Positions 12,201 through 29,832 of a stretch of DNA of 64,000 nucleotides are shown piece after piece; position 1 is the stretch's first letter, and each line of letters begins with the position of its first letter. Source of the DNA: Prochlorococcus sp. AG-402-N10 (lineage in GTDB: Bacteria; Cyanobacteriota; Cyanobacteriia; PCC-6307; Cyanobiaceae). The position numbers were made by a program, and so were the translations under genes. The stretch is taken from positions 235,638-299,637 of the forward strand of contig QCIU01000001.1 of the NCBI GenBank assembly GCA_003216465.1, written 5' to 3'. Under the pieces are notes generated by a model. The model was not told the origin of the DNA, made no database searches, and saw nothing but the letters and a program-made list of their open reading frames with translations.

Positions 12201-12400
12201 CTTAATTATTAGTTATGAGTTGATTAAAGTATAGATTCTTAACCTTTTCTATAATTATTCAGCTAATTACAAATTAAGTTTTTTGTTGAATTCAAGACTG
12301 AAAATCTTGATATCAATTCATTAGACTTAATTGTTACTCTAAAAATCTAAGTGATATTTACAGTGAATATTAAATCTTACAGAATAGCGGGTTTTCTTGG

Positions 12401-15400
12401 ATGAGCAGTAGCGCTTTACAGGTAGCAAAAACAGTTACTTATCTACCAGATTTAGTTGAGGTACAAAGAGCAAGTTTTAAGTGGTTTCTTGAAAAGGGTT
12501 TAATTGAAGAATTAAAAAGTTTTTCTCCAATAACCGATTACACAGGCAAATTAGAATTGCATTTTATTGGAGAAGAATATAGGTTAAAGAGACCTAGACA
12601 TAATGTTGAGGAAGCTAAAAGAAGAGATGCAACGTTCGCTTCGCAAATGTATGTCACATGCAGATTAATTAATAAAGAAACTGGAGAAATTAAAGAGCAA
12701 GAAGTATTTATTGGTGAACTTCCTTTGATGACAGAAAGAGGTACTTTCATAATAAATGGGGCTGAAAGAGTAATAGTTAATCAAATAGTGCGTAGCCCAG
12801 GGGTTTATTTTAAAGATGAAATGGATAAAAATGGTAGAAGAACTTATAATGCTAGCGTCATACCTAATAGAGGAGCATGGCTAAAGTTTGAAACTGACAA
12901 AAATAATTTGCTTTATGTAAGAGTTGACAAAACAAGAAAAATTAATGCACACGTATTAATGAGAGCTATGGGGCTCTCGGACAATGATGTGATTGATAAG
13001 TTGAGGCATCCCGAATTCTACAAACAATCAATTGAATCTGCTAACGATGAGGGAATAAATTCAGAAGATCAAGCATTGTTAGAACTCTATAAGAAATTAC
13101 GTCCAGGTGAGCCTCCATCTGTATCTGGTGGGCAACAGCTCTTACACAGTAGATTTTTTGATCCTAAAAGATACGATTTAGGAAGAGTAGGTAGATACAA
13201 AATCAATAAAAAATTAAGATTAACGGTCCCAGATAACGTTAGAACCCTCACTCATGAGGATGTTCTTTCTACGATAGATTACCTTATTAATTTAGAACTT
13301 GATATTGGTGGAGCAAGTTTAGATGATATTGATCACTTAGGTAATAGAAGGGTTAGATCTGTGGGAGAGCTATTGCAAAATCAAGTTAGGGTGGGTCTTA
13401 ATCGACTTGAGAGAATCATTAAAGAAAGAATGACGGTGGGGGAAACAGATACTCTTACTCCTGCGCAGCTGGTAAATCCAAAGCCTTTAGTGGCCGCTAT
13501 AAAAGAATTTTTTGGGTCTAGTCAATTAAGCCAATTTATGGATCAAACAAATCCATTAGCCGAATTAACTCATAAGAGAAGAATTTCCGCACTAGGTCCA
13601 GGAGGGCTTACTCGAGAAAGAGCAGGGTTTGCAGTTAGAGATATTCATCCTTCTCACTATGGAAGATTGTGCCCTATAGAAACTCCAGAAGGGCCAAATG
13701 CAGGACTTATAAATTCTCTTGCTACACATGCGAGGGTTAATGAATATGGTTTTATTGAAACCCCTTTTTGGGAAGTAAAAAAAGGTAAAGTTATCAAAGA
13801 AGGCAAGCCTGTTTATTTATCTGCTGATTTAGAGGATGAGTGCAGAGTCGCACCAGGTGATGTAGCCACTGACAAAGATGGTAATATCTTGGCAAATTTA
13901 ATACCAGTAAGGTATAGACAAGACTTTGAGAAAGTACCTCCGCATCAAGTTGATTATGTGCAGCTTTCTCCTGTTCAAGTGATATCAGTAGCTACTTCCC
14001 TTATCCCCTTTTTGGAACATGATGATGCAAATAGAGCATTGATGGGTTCAAATATGCAGCGTCAAGCTGTTCCCTTATTAAGACCAGAAAGACCACTTGT
14101 TGGAACAGGATTAGAATCCCAAGTTGCGAGAGACTCTGGCATGGTTCCAATCACTAAGGTAAATGGCATCGTTTCATATGTAGATGCAAATGAGATTGTA
14201 GTAAAAGATGTAGAGGGTAATGAACATGTTCATTACCTTCAAAAATATCAAAGATCTAATCAAGATACCTGTCTCAATCAAAGACCAATAGTCAAAAATG
14301 GGGACCATGTAATATCTGGCCAAGTTCTTGCTGATGGCTCAGCTTGTGAAGGAGGAGAAATAGCTTTGGGGCAAAATGTATTAATTGCTTATATGCCTTG
14401 GGAAGGTTACAACTATGAAGATGCAATACTTGTTAGTGAAAGGATGGTTACTGATGATCTATATACCTCTGTCCACATAGAAAAATATGAAATAGAAGCT
14501 AGACAAACTAAATTAGGTCCTGAAGAAATAACAAGAGAAATTCCGAATATTTCAGAAGATAGTCTGAACAATCTTGATGAAATGGGAATCATCAGAACAG
14601 GTGCTTTTGTTGAAAGTGGTGATATTCTCGTAGGGAAAGTTACTCCCAAAGGAGAATCTGATCAACCTCCTGAAGAAAAACTTTTGAGAGCAATCTTCGG
14701 TGAAAAAGCTCGAGATGTCAGAGACAACTCTCTTAGAGTTCCTAAAACGGAAAAGGGCAGGGTTTTAGATGTTCGAATATATACTAGAGAGCAAGGTGAT
14801 GAGCTACCTCCTGGTGCAAATATGGTTGTTCGAGTTTATGTTGCTCAAAGGAGAAAAATACAAGTTGGGGATAAAATGGCTGGAAGGCATGGTAATAAAG
14901 GAATAATAAGTAGAATATTACCTAGAGAAGATATGCCTTATTTACCAGATGGAACGCCAGTTGATATTGTCTTAAATCCTCTTGGAGTCCCCAGTAGAAT
15001 GAATGTTGGTCAAGTTTTTGAATTGTTGATGGGTTGGGCTGCTTCTAACTTAAATTGTAGGGTTAAAGTTGTACCATTTGACGAGATGTATGGTGCTGAA
15101 AAATCACATCAAACAGTTCAAGCATTTTTAAAAGAAGCTTCAAAGCAAGAGGGTAAAGATTGGGTTTATAATCCTGATGATCCTGGCAAATTGTTGCTCA
15201 AAGATGGCAGAACTGGAGAACCTTTCGATCAGCCTGTTGCTGTTGGATATTCTCACTTCCTTAAGCTTGTTCACTTAGTGGATGATAAGATCCATGCGAG
15301 GTCAACTGGTCCTTATTCCTTGGTTACTCAACAGCCTTTAGGCGGTAAAGCCCAACAAGGTGGCCAAAGGTTAGGAGAAATGGAAGTTTGGGCCCTAGAG

Positions 15401-15694
15401 GCATATGGTGCTGCCTATACTCTCCAAGAATTATTAACTGTAAAATCAGATGATATGCAAGGAAGAAATGAAGCTTTAAACGCAATAGTAAAAGGAAAGC
15501 CAATACCTAGACCAGGAACTCCTGAATCATTCAAAGTCTTAATGAGGGAATTACAATCACTAGGTTTAGATATAGGTGTTTACACAGATGAAGGTAAAGA
15601 GGTTGATTTGATGCAAGATGTAAATCCAAGAAGGAACACTCCCTCCAGGCCAACCTATGAATCTCTAGGCACCTCTGAATATGAGGAAGATTAA
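12401..15694 (+). CDS. rpoB: RNA polymerase beta subunit
   Basis: 1097 aa; [35 protein letters not shown] motifs. Confidence 0.99.
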   Translation: MSSSALQVAKTVTYLPDLVEVQRASFKWFLEKGLIEELKSFSPITDYTGKLELHFIGEEYRLKRPRHNVEEAKRRDATFASQMYVTCRLINKETGEIKEQEVFIGELPLMTERGTFIINGAERVIVNQIVRSPGVYFKDEMDKNGRRTYNASVIPNRGAWLKFETDKNNLLYVRVDKTRKINAHVLMRAMGLSDNDVIDKLRHPEFYKQSIESANDEGINSEDQALLELYKKLRPGEPPSVSGGQQLLHSRFFDPKRYDLGRVGRYKINKKLRLTVPDNVRTLTHEDVLSTIDYLINLELDIGGASLDDIDHLGNRRVRSVGELLQNQVRVGLNRLERIIKERMTVGETDTLTPAQLVNPKPLVAAIKEFFGSSQLSQFMDQTNPLAELTHKRRISALGPGGLTRERAGFAVRDIHPSHYGRLCPIETPEGPNAGLINSLATHARVNEYGFIETPFWEVKKGKVIKEGKPVYLSADLEDECRVAPGDVATDKDGNILANLIPVRYRQDFEKVPPHQVDYVQLSPVQVISVATSLIPFLEHDDANRALMGSNMQRQAVPLLRPERPLVGTGLESQVARDSGMVPITKVNGIVSYVDANEIVVKDVEGNEHVHYLQKYQRSNQDTCLNQRPIVKNGDHVISGQVLADGSACEGGEIALGQNVLIAYMPWEGYNYEDAILVSERMVTDDLYTSVHIEKYEIEARQTKLGPEEITREIPNISEDSLNNLDEMGIIRTGAFVESGDILVGKVTPKGESDQPPEEKLLRAIFGEKARDVRDNSLRVPKTEKGRVLDVRIYTREQGDELPPGANMVVRVYVAQRRKIQVGDKMAGRHGNKGIISRILPREDMPYLPDGTPVDIVLNPLGVPSRMNVGQVFELLMGWAASNLNCRVKVVPFDEMYGAEKSHQTVQAFLKEASKQEGKDWVYNPDDPGKLLLKDGRTGEPFDQPVAVGYSHFLKLVHLVDDKIHARSTGPYSLVTQQPLGGKAQQGGQRLGEMEVWALEAYGAAYTLQELLTVKSDDMQGRNEALNAIVKGKPIPRPGTPESFKVLMRELQSLGLDIGVYTDEGKEVDLMQDVNPRRNTPSRPTYESLGTSEYEED

Positions 15695-15702
15695 ATGCTT
15701 AA

Positions 15703-21772
<6,070 letters not shown>

Positions 21773-21818
21773 AAACAATTCCCAATATTTTGTTATTAGA
21801 ATGTTATTTTAATTTTAA

Positions 21819-21974
<156 letters not shown>

Positions 21975-21983
21975 TTATTTTAA

Positions 21984-23051
<1,068 letters not shown>

Positions 23052-23120
23052 TCATATTTAAAAACTTTTTATTAAATTCAACTCAAACACGTTATTATTG
23101 ATTTAATCGATTCTAGATCA

Positions 23121-23246
23121 TTGGCTTTTATTAAAACTAAGCTTTTACCTTTTGCAATTGTTAGCCTTTTTGGTATAGCTTTCTTTGCTGTAAGTGCGAG
23201 GATTTGGTTGCCAGGAGATATGATGTCCCCAGCTCCACTAAATTAA
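23121..23246 (+). CDS. Putative small one-helix membrane protein
   Basis: 41 aa ORF below the track cutoff: (TTG)AFIKTKLLPFAIVSLFGIAFFAVSARIWLPGDMMSPAPLN*; one hydrophobic segment; fills an otherwise unexplained gap. Confidence 0.55.
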   Translation: MAFIKTKLLPFAIVSLFGIAFFAVSARIWLPGDMMSPAPLN

Positions 23247-23264
23247 TGTTTATTTTTATCTAAA

Positions 23265-24035
23265 ATGACTAAAAGAGAGGATATTCAAAATGAGAGTTTG
23301 GCTGAGATAGTAATAGATCCTGATGTTTTAGCTAAAGAACTATCTATAGAACTTGAAATTGATCCCTTAGAACAAATTGATAAGGATAGTTTCTCAAAAG
23401 GAACTTTAAATAAAACTTTAGAATGTGATGAAGCTTTAAAGTTGCTTAAGGGTGATAGAGAGCAAAGGATTCAAGGATTAAAAATATTTTGTGAATATAG
23501 AGATGAAAGATCTTTTCCTCTTCTAATACCATTACTTGATCAACCTTGCCCAGTAGAAAGAATGAGTGCAGTTTATGCATTAGGTCGAAATCCATTCCCT
23601 AGCGCAGTTGAAAAATTAGTTAGTTTACTAGAAACAGATGACAATGCATATGTAAGAAGAGCTACTGCTTGGAGTTTAGCTAATTATGATAAACAAATTG
23701 TTTTAAGGCCATTAATAAATTCATTAAAAAATGATGTAGCTGCGGTAAGATTGTGGTCATCTAGTTCTCTAGCTGAAATTGGAAGCATTTCATCCTCAAA
23801 TGCTCAATTAGCAGCTGAACAACTATTAATCAGTTTAGAAATTGATAATGAGCCTGTTGTAAGAAGTAACTGCATATGGTCTTTATGTAGATTGTATGAA
23901 AAATTGGACAATATATTACAAGAGAGGTTTGTTGATAAATGTACAAAAATTGCTCTTTTTGATAAAGAACCTTCAGTTATGGAAGAAGCAAAAACAGCTT
24001 TAGACTCTATGGGCATGAAAGGATTTTATAAATAG
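23265..24035 (+). CDS. HEAT-repeat (PBS-lyase-like) protein
   Basis: 256 aa; repeated ERMSAVYALGR / YVRRATAWSLANY / AVRLWSSSSLAEIG / VVRSNCIWSLCRL units. Confidence 0.85.
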   Translation: MTKREDIQNESLAEIVIDPDVLAKELSIELEIDPLEQIDKDSFSKGTLNKTLECDEALKLLKGDREQRIQGLKIFCEYRDERSFPLLIPLLDQPCPVERMSAVYALGRNPFPSAVEKLVSLLETDDNAYVRRATAWSLANYDKQIVLRPLINSLKNDVAAVRLWSSSSLAEIGSISSSNAQLAAEQLLISLEIDNEPVVRSNCIWSLCRLYEKLDNILQERFVDKCTKIALFDKEPSVMEEAKTALDSMGMKGFYK

Positions 24036-24153
24036 AGTTTTTGATTTATTAAGCAAACAATACAAAAAAATAAAATTTAATTAACTTGTACCAACTGAAA
24101 CAATTTTTTTTCGTTATTCTATATAAAGTATTAGTACTTAGTACTCAATTTTG

Positions 24154-24369
24154 ATGCCTCAAAGAACATTAAGATTCAAAATTCATCAAGATGGAAGAGT
24201 TGAGGAAACTGTAGAGGGGTTTATCGGTACCGCATGTAATGATGCTACCGAAAACATTGAGAATGCTTTAGGTGAAGTAAAAGTTAAAAACAAAAAAACA
24301 GAAGCTTTTATCTCTAACCAAAACAAAAAATTACAACAATTTAGTAAAGAATCTAATGTCACATTTTAG
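24154..24369 (+). CDS. DUF2997 family protein
   Basis: MPQRTLRFKIHQDGRVEETVEGFIGTACNDATENIENALGEV..., the DUF2997 pattern; paired with DUF1257. Confidence 0.8.
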   Translation: MPQRTLRFKIHQDGRVEETVEGFIGTACNDATENIENALGEVKVKNKKTEAFISNQNKKLQQFSKESNVTF

Positions 24370-24748
24370 CACCATTAAAACACAGCTCAAAGAGGTAAAA
24401 CCTTTAACTAAAGCTTTAGATCAACTTGGTTATGTCATAAATCAAGAAAAAAAATTTATAAAAGGTTATAGGGGCCAATTTACTGAAGTTGATATAAATA
24501 TAGATTTGCCTTGTGATACAAAAGTTGGATTTAAATGGGATAGAAATTCTAATGCATATGAACTGGTAACTGATCTTGATCTTTGGAAATTTGATTTGCC
24601 TGTTGAGAGATTCATATCTAAAATTACTCAATTGTATGCTTACAATACAATCATCACAAAAACAGAAGAGGAAGGATATCAAATAGTTGAACAAAAAAAT
24701 CAAAATGATGGATCAATTGAGTTAGTTCTTACAAAGTGGGAAAGTTAG
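24356..24748 (+). CDS. DUF1257 / Ycf35-like protein
   Basis: 130 aa; MSHFSTIKTQLKEVKPLTKALDQLGY...; overlaps the DUF2997 ORF. Confidence 0.85.
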   Translation: MSHFSTIKTQLKEVKPLTKALDQLGYVINQEKKFIKGYRGQFTEVDINIDLPCDTKVGFKWDRNSNAYELVTDLDLWKFDLPVERFISKITQLYAYNTIITKTEEEGYQIVEQKNQNDGSIELVLTKWES

Positions 24749-24751
24749 CCC

Positions 24752-25117
24752 TTGGATACAAACTCCATAATCAAATCTGATAATTTTAAAGAAATCTCAG
24801 TACTAACAGGTTATGAAGCTGTGCTTGGGGGGAAATTAACTGAAAAAGCAATTTGGGTTGATGAAAGCAAATGTATAGGTTGTAGATATTGTGCTCATGT
24901 TGCTACTAACACTTTTATAGTTGATGAGGAATATGGGAGAAGTAGAGCAGTTAGACAAGATGGTGATAGTTTTGAAACTTTGCAAGAGGCTATTGATACT
25001 TGTCCTGTTGATTGTATTCATTGGGTTAAATTCGAAAAATTAACAGAACTAGAAAAAAGTCTTAATAGGGATATGTTTCAATCATTGGGAAAATTACCAA
25101 GAATTAATAAGCATTGA
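24752..25117 (+). CDS. 4Fe-4S ferredoxin
   Basis: 121 aa; VDESKCIGCRYCAHVATNTF...AIDTCPVDCIHWV; TTG start. Confidence 0.93.
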   Translation: MDTNSIIKSDNFKEISVLTGYEAVLGGKLTEKAIWVDESKCIGCRYCAHVATNTFIVDEEYGRSRAVRQDGDSFETLQEAIDTCPVDCIHWVKFEKLTELEKSLNRDMFQSLGKLPRINKH

Positions 25118-25123
25118 TTTCTA

Positions 25124-26323
25124 ATGGATTTGCCTTATCGCAGATTTGGGAGAACTAATCTAAAAATGCCTGTGTTGTCATTAGGGGGTATGAGATTTCA
25201 AAAGAGTTGGGACGAACTAAAGTTTTCGGAAATCTCAAGAAAAGAACAGGAGAAAGTTGAAAATATATTAATTCTTGCAAATGAATTTGGTTTTAATCAT
25301 ATAGAGACAGCTAAGTATTATGGAACTTCTGAAATTCAGATAGGTATGGGATTTAAAAGTACTAAAAAAATACCAAAAATCATTCAAACAAAAATCCCTC
25401 CTAATCGAGATACTAAATTATTCGAAGGCGAACTTTTGAAAAGCTTTGAAAAATTGCAAGTAAAGAAAATTGATTTATTAGCAATACATGGTATTAATTC
25501 AATTGAACATCTTCATCAGGCTGTAAGAGAAGGAGGCTGTATCGATATTTTAAGAAAATACCAAAAAGAAAATTTGATTGGTCATATAGGATTTTCGACT
25601 CATGGAGAATCATCACTTATAGAAAAAGCGATATCAACAAATTTATTTGATTATGTAAATTTACACTGGTATTTCATTAATCAAACAAATTCAAAGGTAA
25701 TTGATATAGCTCATAAATATGATCTTGGGGTTTTTATTATTAGTCCTACTGATAAAGGCGGACATCTTCATACTCCATCTACAAAAATGTTGGAACTATG
25801 TAGACCCCTTCACCCAATAGTGTTTAACGATCTTTTTTGCTTAAGGAACAATAAAGTTCATACAATAAGTGTCGGAATAGCAAAAGAGAAAGACTTTGAT
25901 TTACATATAGAAGCAGTTTCTTTATTGCCTAAATCTGATTATTATATTCCTCAAATATTAAATAATTTAAAAGAGGAATCAATAAGTTCTCTAGGTTTAG
26001 AGTGGTATCAAACCTGGGATAAAAATTTACCAAATTGGGAAAATACACCTGGAGGTATAAATATTCCTGTTCTTCTATGGCTCTCGAATTTAATAGATTC
26101 TTTTGATTTAGAAGACTTTGCAAAATCTAGATATCAATTACTTGGTAATGGAGGACATTGGTTTCCTGGAAATAATGCAAATTTACTAGATGTTGATGTA
26201 AGTGAAAGTCAATTATTCAAAGTATTGCAAAGGCATATAAAGCCTAAAAAGGTTATAAGGAAGTTAAGAGTACTAAAAGAAAAGTTTGGGGAAAAATCAT
26301 TATCAAGATTATCAAATAATTAA
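25124..26323 (+). CDS. Aldo/keto reductase family oxidoreductase
   Basis: 399 aa; RRFGRTNLKMPVLSLGGM, HIETAKYYGTSE, HIGFSTHG motifs. Confidence 0.9.
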   Translation: MDLPYRRFGRTNLKMPVLSLGGMRFQKSWDELKFSEISRKEQEKVENILILANEFGFNHIETAKYYGTSEIQIGMGFKSTKKIPKIIQTKIPPNRDTKLFEGELLKSFEKLQVKKIDLLAIHGINSIEHLHQAVREGGCIDILRKYQKENLIGHIGFSTHGESSLIEKAISTNLFDYVNLHWYFINQTNSKVIDIAHKYDLGVFIISPTDKGGHLHTPSTKMLELCRPLHPIVFNDLFCLRNNKVHTISVGIAKEKDFDLHIEAVSLLPKSDYYIPQILNNLKEESISSLGLEWYQTWDKNLPNWENTPGGINIPVLLWLSNLIDSFDLEDFAKSRYQLLGNGGHWFPGNNANLLDVDVSESQLFKVLQRHIKPKKVIRKLRVLKEKFGEKSLSRLSNN

Positions 26324-27039
26324 CCTTTGAGAGGATATTTTTCAGCCTTGCCATTGCCTCTAGGATAAATTTCAGGACAATATGCTTTTGGCTCAATAAA
26401 AATCGCATTACGGATACCTTTTTCTCTGGGAAGATAATGACTTTTCTTTTCTAAGATATTTCCTTCTAATACTTTTAAAGTTTTTTCTAACTTTTTGTTA
26501 TTTTCATTGGTCCACTTTCCACAAAATAAAATACCTAATCCGTTCTTTTTTAACATTGGCAATATATATTCTGAAACCGTTGAAGGATTACTTACTGCTC
26601 TCGCTGTAGCAATATTAAAGTTATTTCTAAATGAAGATTGCCGTGCTAGGTTTTCAATCCGATCATTTATTACATATATATTATTTTTGAAATTAAGACT
26701 TTTGATAATTTCTCTAAGCGAATTTGTTTTTTTTTTGGAAGAATCAACTAAATATATTTCTGAATTAGGATGTGTTATCGCATAAGCAAATCCTGGGAAC
26801 CCACAACCTGATCCAATATCAACAAATTTTTTATTATCAAAATTATTCTTTGTATTTTCTTTAAATACCCAAATACTGTCATAAACCTGTGATACCCAAT
26901 AATCGTCTCCTTCAATTAGCCTAGTTAAGTTGGTTTTATAATTTAATTCTTTAATTATTATCTGCAATTCTTTAAACATCATTAATTCGTCATCATTTAT
27001 TAATGTGAGAATTTCGTTAGGAATACTTTGTTTTGTCAT
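26320..27039 (-). CDS. rsmG: 16S rRNA (guanine527-N7)-methyltransferase RsmG
   Basis: 239 aa; NLTRLIE, FVDIGSGCGFPGFAYAI, TARAVS motifs. Confidence 0.93.
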   Translation of the reverse strand: MTKQSIPNEILTLINDDELMMFKELQIIIKELNYKTNLTRLIEGDDYWVSQVYDSIWVFKENTKNNFDNKKFVDIGSGCGFPGFAYAITHPNSEIYLVDSSKKKTNSLREIIKSLNFKNNIYVINDRIENLARQSSFRNNFNIATARAVSNPSTVSEYILPMLKKNGLGILFCGKWTNENNKKLEKTLKVLEGNILEKKSHYLPREKGIRNAIFIEPKAYCPEIYPRGNGKAEKYPLKG

Positions 27040-27128
27040 TGAGTTTAAATAGGTTTTTTTCTTGTGGTTAAAAAATATTCAATTTTATCAAAATTGATTA
27101 GAATACTTTTAAGGTTAAATAAATTTTT

Positions 27129-27575
27129 TTGAAAGGCGAGATTAATTATTATAAGATTCTAGGCGTTAATGAAAATGCTTCAAATCATGAATTAAGAAAA
27201 GCTTTTTGTAAACGCTCAATTGAATTACATCCAGATACAACTTCTTTAGAATTAGAAGAGGCAAAAAATAAATTTCAAAAAGTATTAGAGGCATATGAAA
27301 ATTTAAATAACTCTAATTTGAGGAAACTTTACGATGAAAAATTAAGAGTAAATTCTAAAAAACCAAATAAAAAAAATTTAAAGGTATTAAATACTTTAGT
27401 AAGGGACGCTAATAATCAGAAGTTAGTAGGCAATAGGAGGCCATTTTCAAATGGAGAAATGTTCTCACTATTTTTGTTGATTATTATTATTTTTATAAGT
27501 TTGTTTTTGGCTATCGTAATAGCTTCTTTTACAGGTAAAGAATTAGAATCAATTCCAACTTGGCTTTTAAGTTAA
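27129..27575 (+). CDS. J-domain (DnaJ-like) membrane-anchored protein
   Basis: 148 aa; NYYKILGVNENASNHELRKAFCKRSIELHPDTTS J-domain; HPD tripeptide; C-terminal TM segment; TTG start. Confidence 0.9.
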   Translation: MKGEINYYKILGVNENASNHELRKAFCKRSIELHPDTTSLELEEAKNKFQKVLEAYENLNNSNLRKLYDEKLRVNSKKPNKKNLKVLNTLVRDANNQKLVGNRRPFSNGEMFSLFLLIIIIFISLFLAIVIASFTGKELESIPTWLLS

Positions 27576-27850
27576 TTATAAAAAGAACTTCTGTGACCCC
27601 ATCTGATACCCCAATTAATCAACATTCACTTCAATCATTAGAATTATGGTTAAAAGATTTAGGCGCAACAAAAGATATTGATAATCCGTCTAAATGGTAT
27701 TTATTACTTTCTAACTGGAATGCAACTATTACTTTTGAACAAGAAGATTTAAGTGTTGTCTGGGAGACTGGAGGTAAATTAACTAAAAGACTTTTTTCTT
27801 ATTGTATTAATAGACAAGATATAGAGAATGCTATTTTACAAGGACCATAA
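27560..27850 (+). CDS. DUF3143 family protein
   Basis: NQHSLQSLELWLKDLGATKDIDNPSKWYLLLSNWNATITFEQEDLSVVWETGGK resembles DUF3143; overlaps the J-domain gene. Confidence 0.8.
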   Translation: MAFKLIIKRTSVTPSDTPINQHSLQSLELWLKDLGATKDIDNPSKWYLLLSNWNATITFEQEDLSVVWETGGKLTKRLFSYCINRQDIENAILQGP

Positions 27851-27865
27851 TCATAATTCTAAATT

Positions 27866-29167
27866 TTACAGATCGCTTAAAATTTCAAAAATAATTCTGT
27901 AACTTCTTTCTAATTGCTTGTCTGTAATACAAAGAGGAGGCAAGAGATAGATTACATTCCCAAGTGGTCTAATAAATAAACCTTTTTTAATTGATAAGGT
28001 TTTTATCCTTTTGCCAATATTGTTGAGATAACCTTGATTATTACCACTTTCAATATCAAATGCAGCAATTGTTCCTGTTACTCTTATGTTTTTTACGAAT
28101 GGTAATTTTTTGAGTTTCTTTAGATGGAACAAATGCTTTTCCTCAAAAGAAAGATATTTAATTGGATCATTTTCTAACAAGTCAAGGCTTGCATTAGCTG
28201 CTGCACATCCTAAAGGATTTGCAGTGAAGCTATGTCCATGCCAAAAAGTTTTTTTAGGAGAATCGCTAATAAAAGATTGGAAAATCTTCTCTTTAGCTAG
28301 AGTTATGCCCATAGGAAGGAATCCTCCAGTTAAACCCTTTGAAATAGAAATTAAGTCAGGAATTATATTTGCTTTTTGAAATGCAAAGAGACTGCCACAT
28401 CTTCCAAATCCAGTTAATACTTCATCAGCTATTAATAAAGAATTATTATGTTTTACCACTTCTGAAACTTTTTTAATAAAATCAGGTCTAACCATATTCA
28501 TTCCACCGGCCCCTTGAACTAATGGTTCAAGTATGACAGCTACAGTTGGCTTTTTAAGTAGGTTAATTAATATTTGAATTGCTTTATTTTCTTTTATCTC
28601 TACCTTTTCATCATTTATCCAAGTTGAAGGCCATGGGACCCTTTTGACCGGGAACATTAAATTGTCAAAATTCTCATTGAAAATATTTCTTTCCCCTAAA
28701 GCCATTGCTCCAAATGTATCACCATGATAAGCTCCATCAAAAGCAATTATTTGGTTTCTTGTTTCACCTTGATTTTGCCAAGCTTGATAAGCAATTTTTA
28801 AAGCTACTTCTACTGCAGTAGATCCATTATCAGAAAAAAATAGCCTCTCTAATTTTGTTAAGCTACTGAGTCTCTCTGATAATTTTTGAGCCTGTGGATG
28901 TAAGAAGTCGGCAAATATAACTTGTTCAAGGGTCTTGGCTTGATGAAAAATTGCATTCGCTATGTAATCATTACTATGTCCATGCAGAGTAACCCACCAA
29001 CTACTTATTCCATCAATAAGTTCTTGTTTTGGATTTTTAGTATAAATTAAAGCATTTTTTCCATGAGTAACTTCTATTTGAGGTTTGCTATTTATAATCT
29101 GGGTAAAAGGCGGCCATATATTAGGGTGCCAATCTTGATTAGTATTTTTTAAAATCTTAGATTTCAT
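27866..29167 (-). CDS. bioA: Adenosylmethionine-8-amino-7-oxononanoate aminotransferase
   Basis: 433 aa; GISSWWVTLHGHSNDYI, FSDNGSTAVEVALKIAYQ, DEVLTGFGRCG; in a bio operon. Confidence 0.96.
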   Translation of the reverse strand: MKSKILKNTNQDWHPNIWPPFTQIINSKPQIEVTHGKNALIYTKNPKQELIDGISSWWVTLHGHSNDYIANAIFHQAKTLEQVIFADFLHPQAQKLSERLSSLTKLERLFFSDNGSTAVEVALKIAYQAWQNQGETRNQIIAFDGAYHGDTFGAMALGERNIFNENFDNLMFPVKRVPWPSTWINDEKVEIKENKAIQILINLLKKPTVAVILEPLVQGAGGMNMVRPDFIKKVSEVVKHNNSLLIADEVLTGFGRCGSLFAFQKANIIPDLISISKGLTGGFLPMGITLAKEKIFQSFISDSPKKTFWHGHSFTANPLGCAAANASLDLLENDPIKYLSFEEKHLFHLKKLKKLPFVKNIRVTGTIAAFDIESGNNQGYLNNIGKRIKTLSIKKGLFIRPLGNVIYLLPPLCITDKQLERSYRIIFEILSDL

Positions 29168-29832
29168 TTAGCTTTTCTTGAATTTAATAAGGTGATCAAT
29201 TTATTTTTAATATTTAGCTCTTCCCATAGTACATCTAAATTATTAGAGTCAATTTTCTCGATATATGGAAATTCAGCAATGATTGGAAGCCTACTAAATT
29301 CAGTTAATGTTTTTGGATTATCTAAGTGTTTTTTTCCGTTAATAACTAGACCTAGAATTTTAATATTTCTTTTTTTTAATGCCTCAATACTAAGAAGTGT
29401 GTGATTAAGAGTCCCGAGTCCGCTCTTACAAACCAGTATTACTGGGATGTCCCATTTCTTGATTTGATCAATTTGTAAATCATTTCTTGTAATTGGAACC
29501 ATTAAGCCCCCCGCTGTTTCTATAATTAATGCCCCATCAACATTTGGTAAATCTAATAACTGAAAGTTTATAACTTTTTGATCTATTTCTGCCGCCCAAT
29601 GAGGAGAAACAGGTTCTCTAAAGATATATGCTTCATTGATTATCTTTGCTTTGTTCACTTTGGTTAGTCTTGCAACAGCTTGACTATCAGTCTCTGACTC
29701 AATTCCACTTTGAATAGGCTTCCAGTAAAAAGAATCTAATCCCCTCACAAAAAAAGAACTAATTAATGTCTTTCCAATATCAGTATCTGTACCACATATT
29801 ACAAATTGGAATGGATTATTTATAGTGCTCAT
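29164..29832 (-). CDS. bioD: Dethiobiotin synthetase
   Basis: 222 aa; FVICGTDTDIGKTLISSFFVRGL, YWKPIQSG, IIETAGGLMVPI. Confidence 0.95.
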   Translation of the reverse strand: MSTINNPFQFVICGTDTDIGKTLISSFFVRGLDSFYWKPIQSGIESETDSQAVARLTKVNKAKIINEAYIFREPVSPHWAAEIDQKVINFQLLDLPNVDGALIIETAGGLMVPITRNDLQIDQIKKWDIPVILVCKSGLGTLNHTLLSIEALKKRNIKILGLVINGKKHLDNPKTLTEFSRLPIIAEFPYIEKIDSNNLDVLWEELNIKNKLITLLNSRKAK

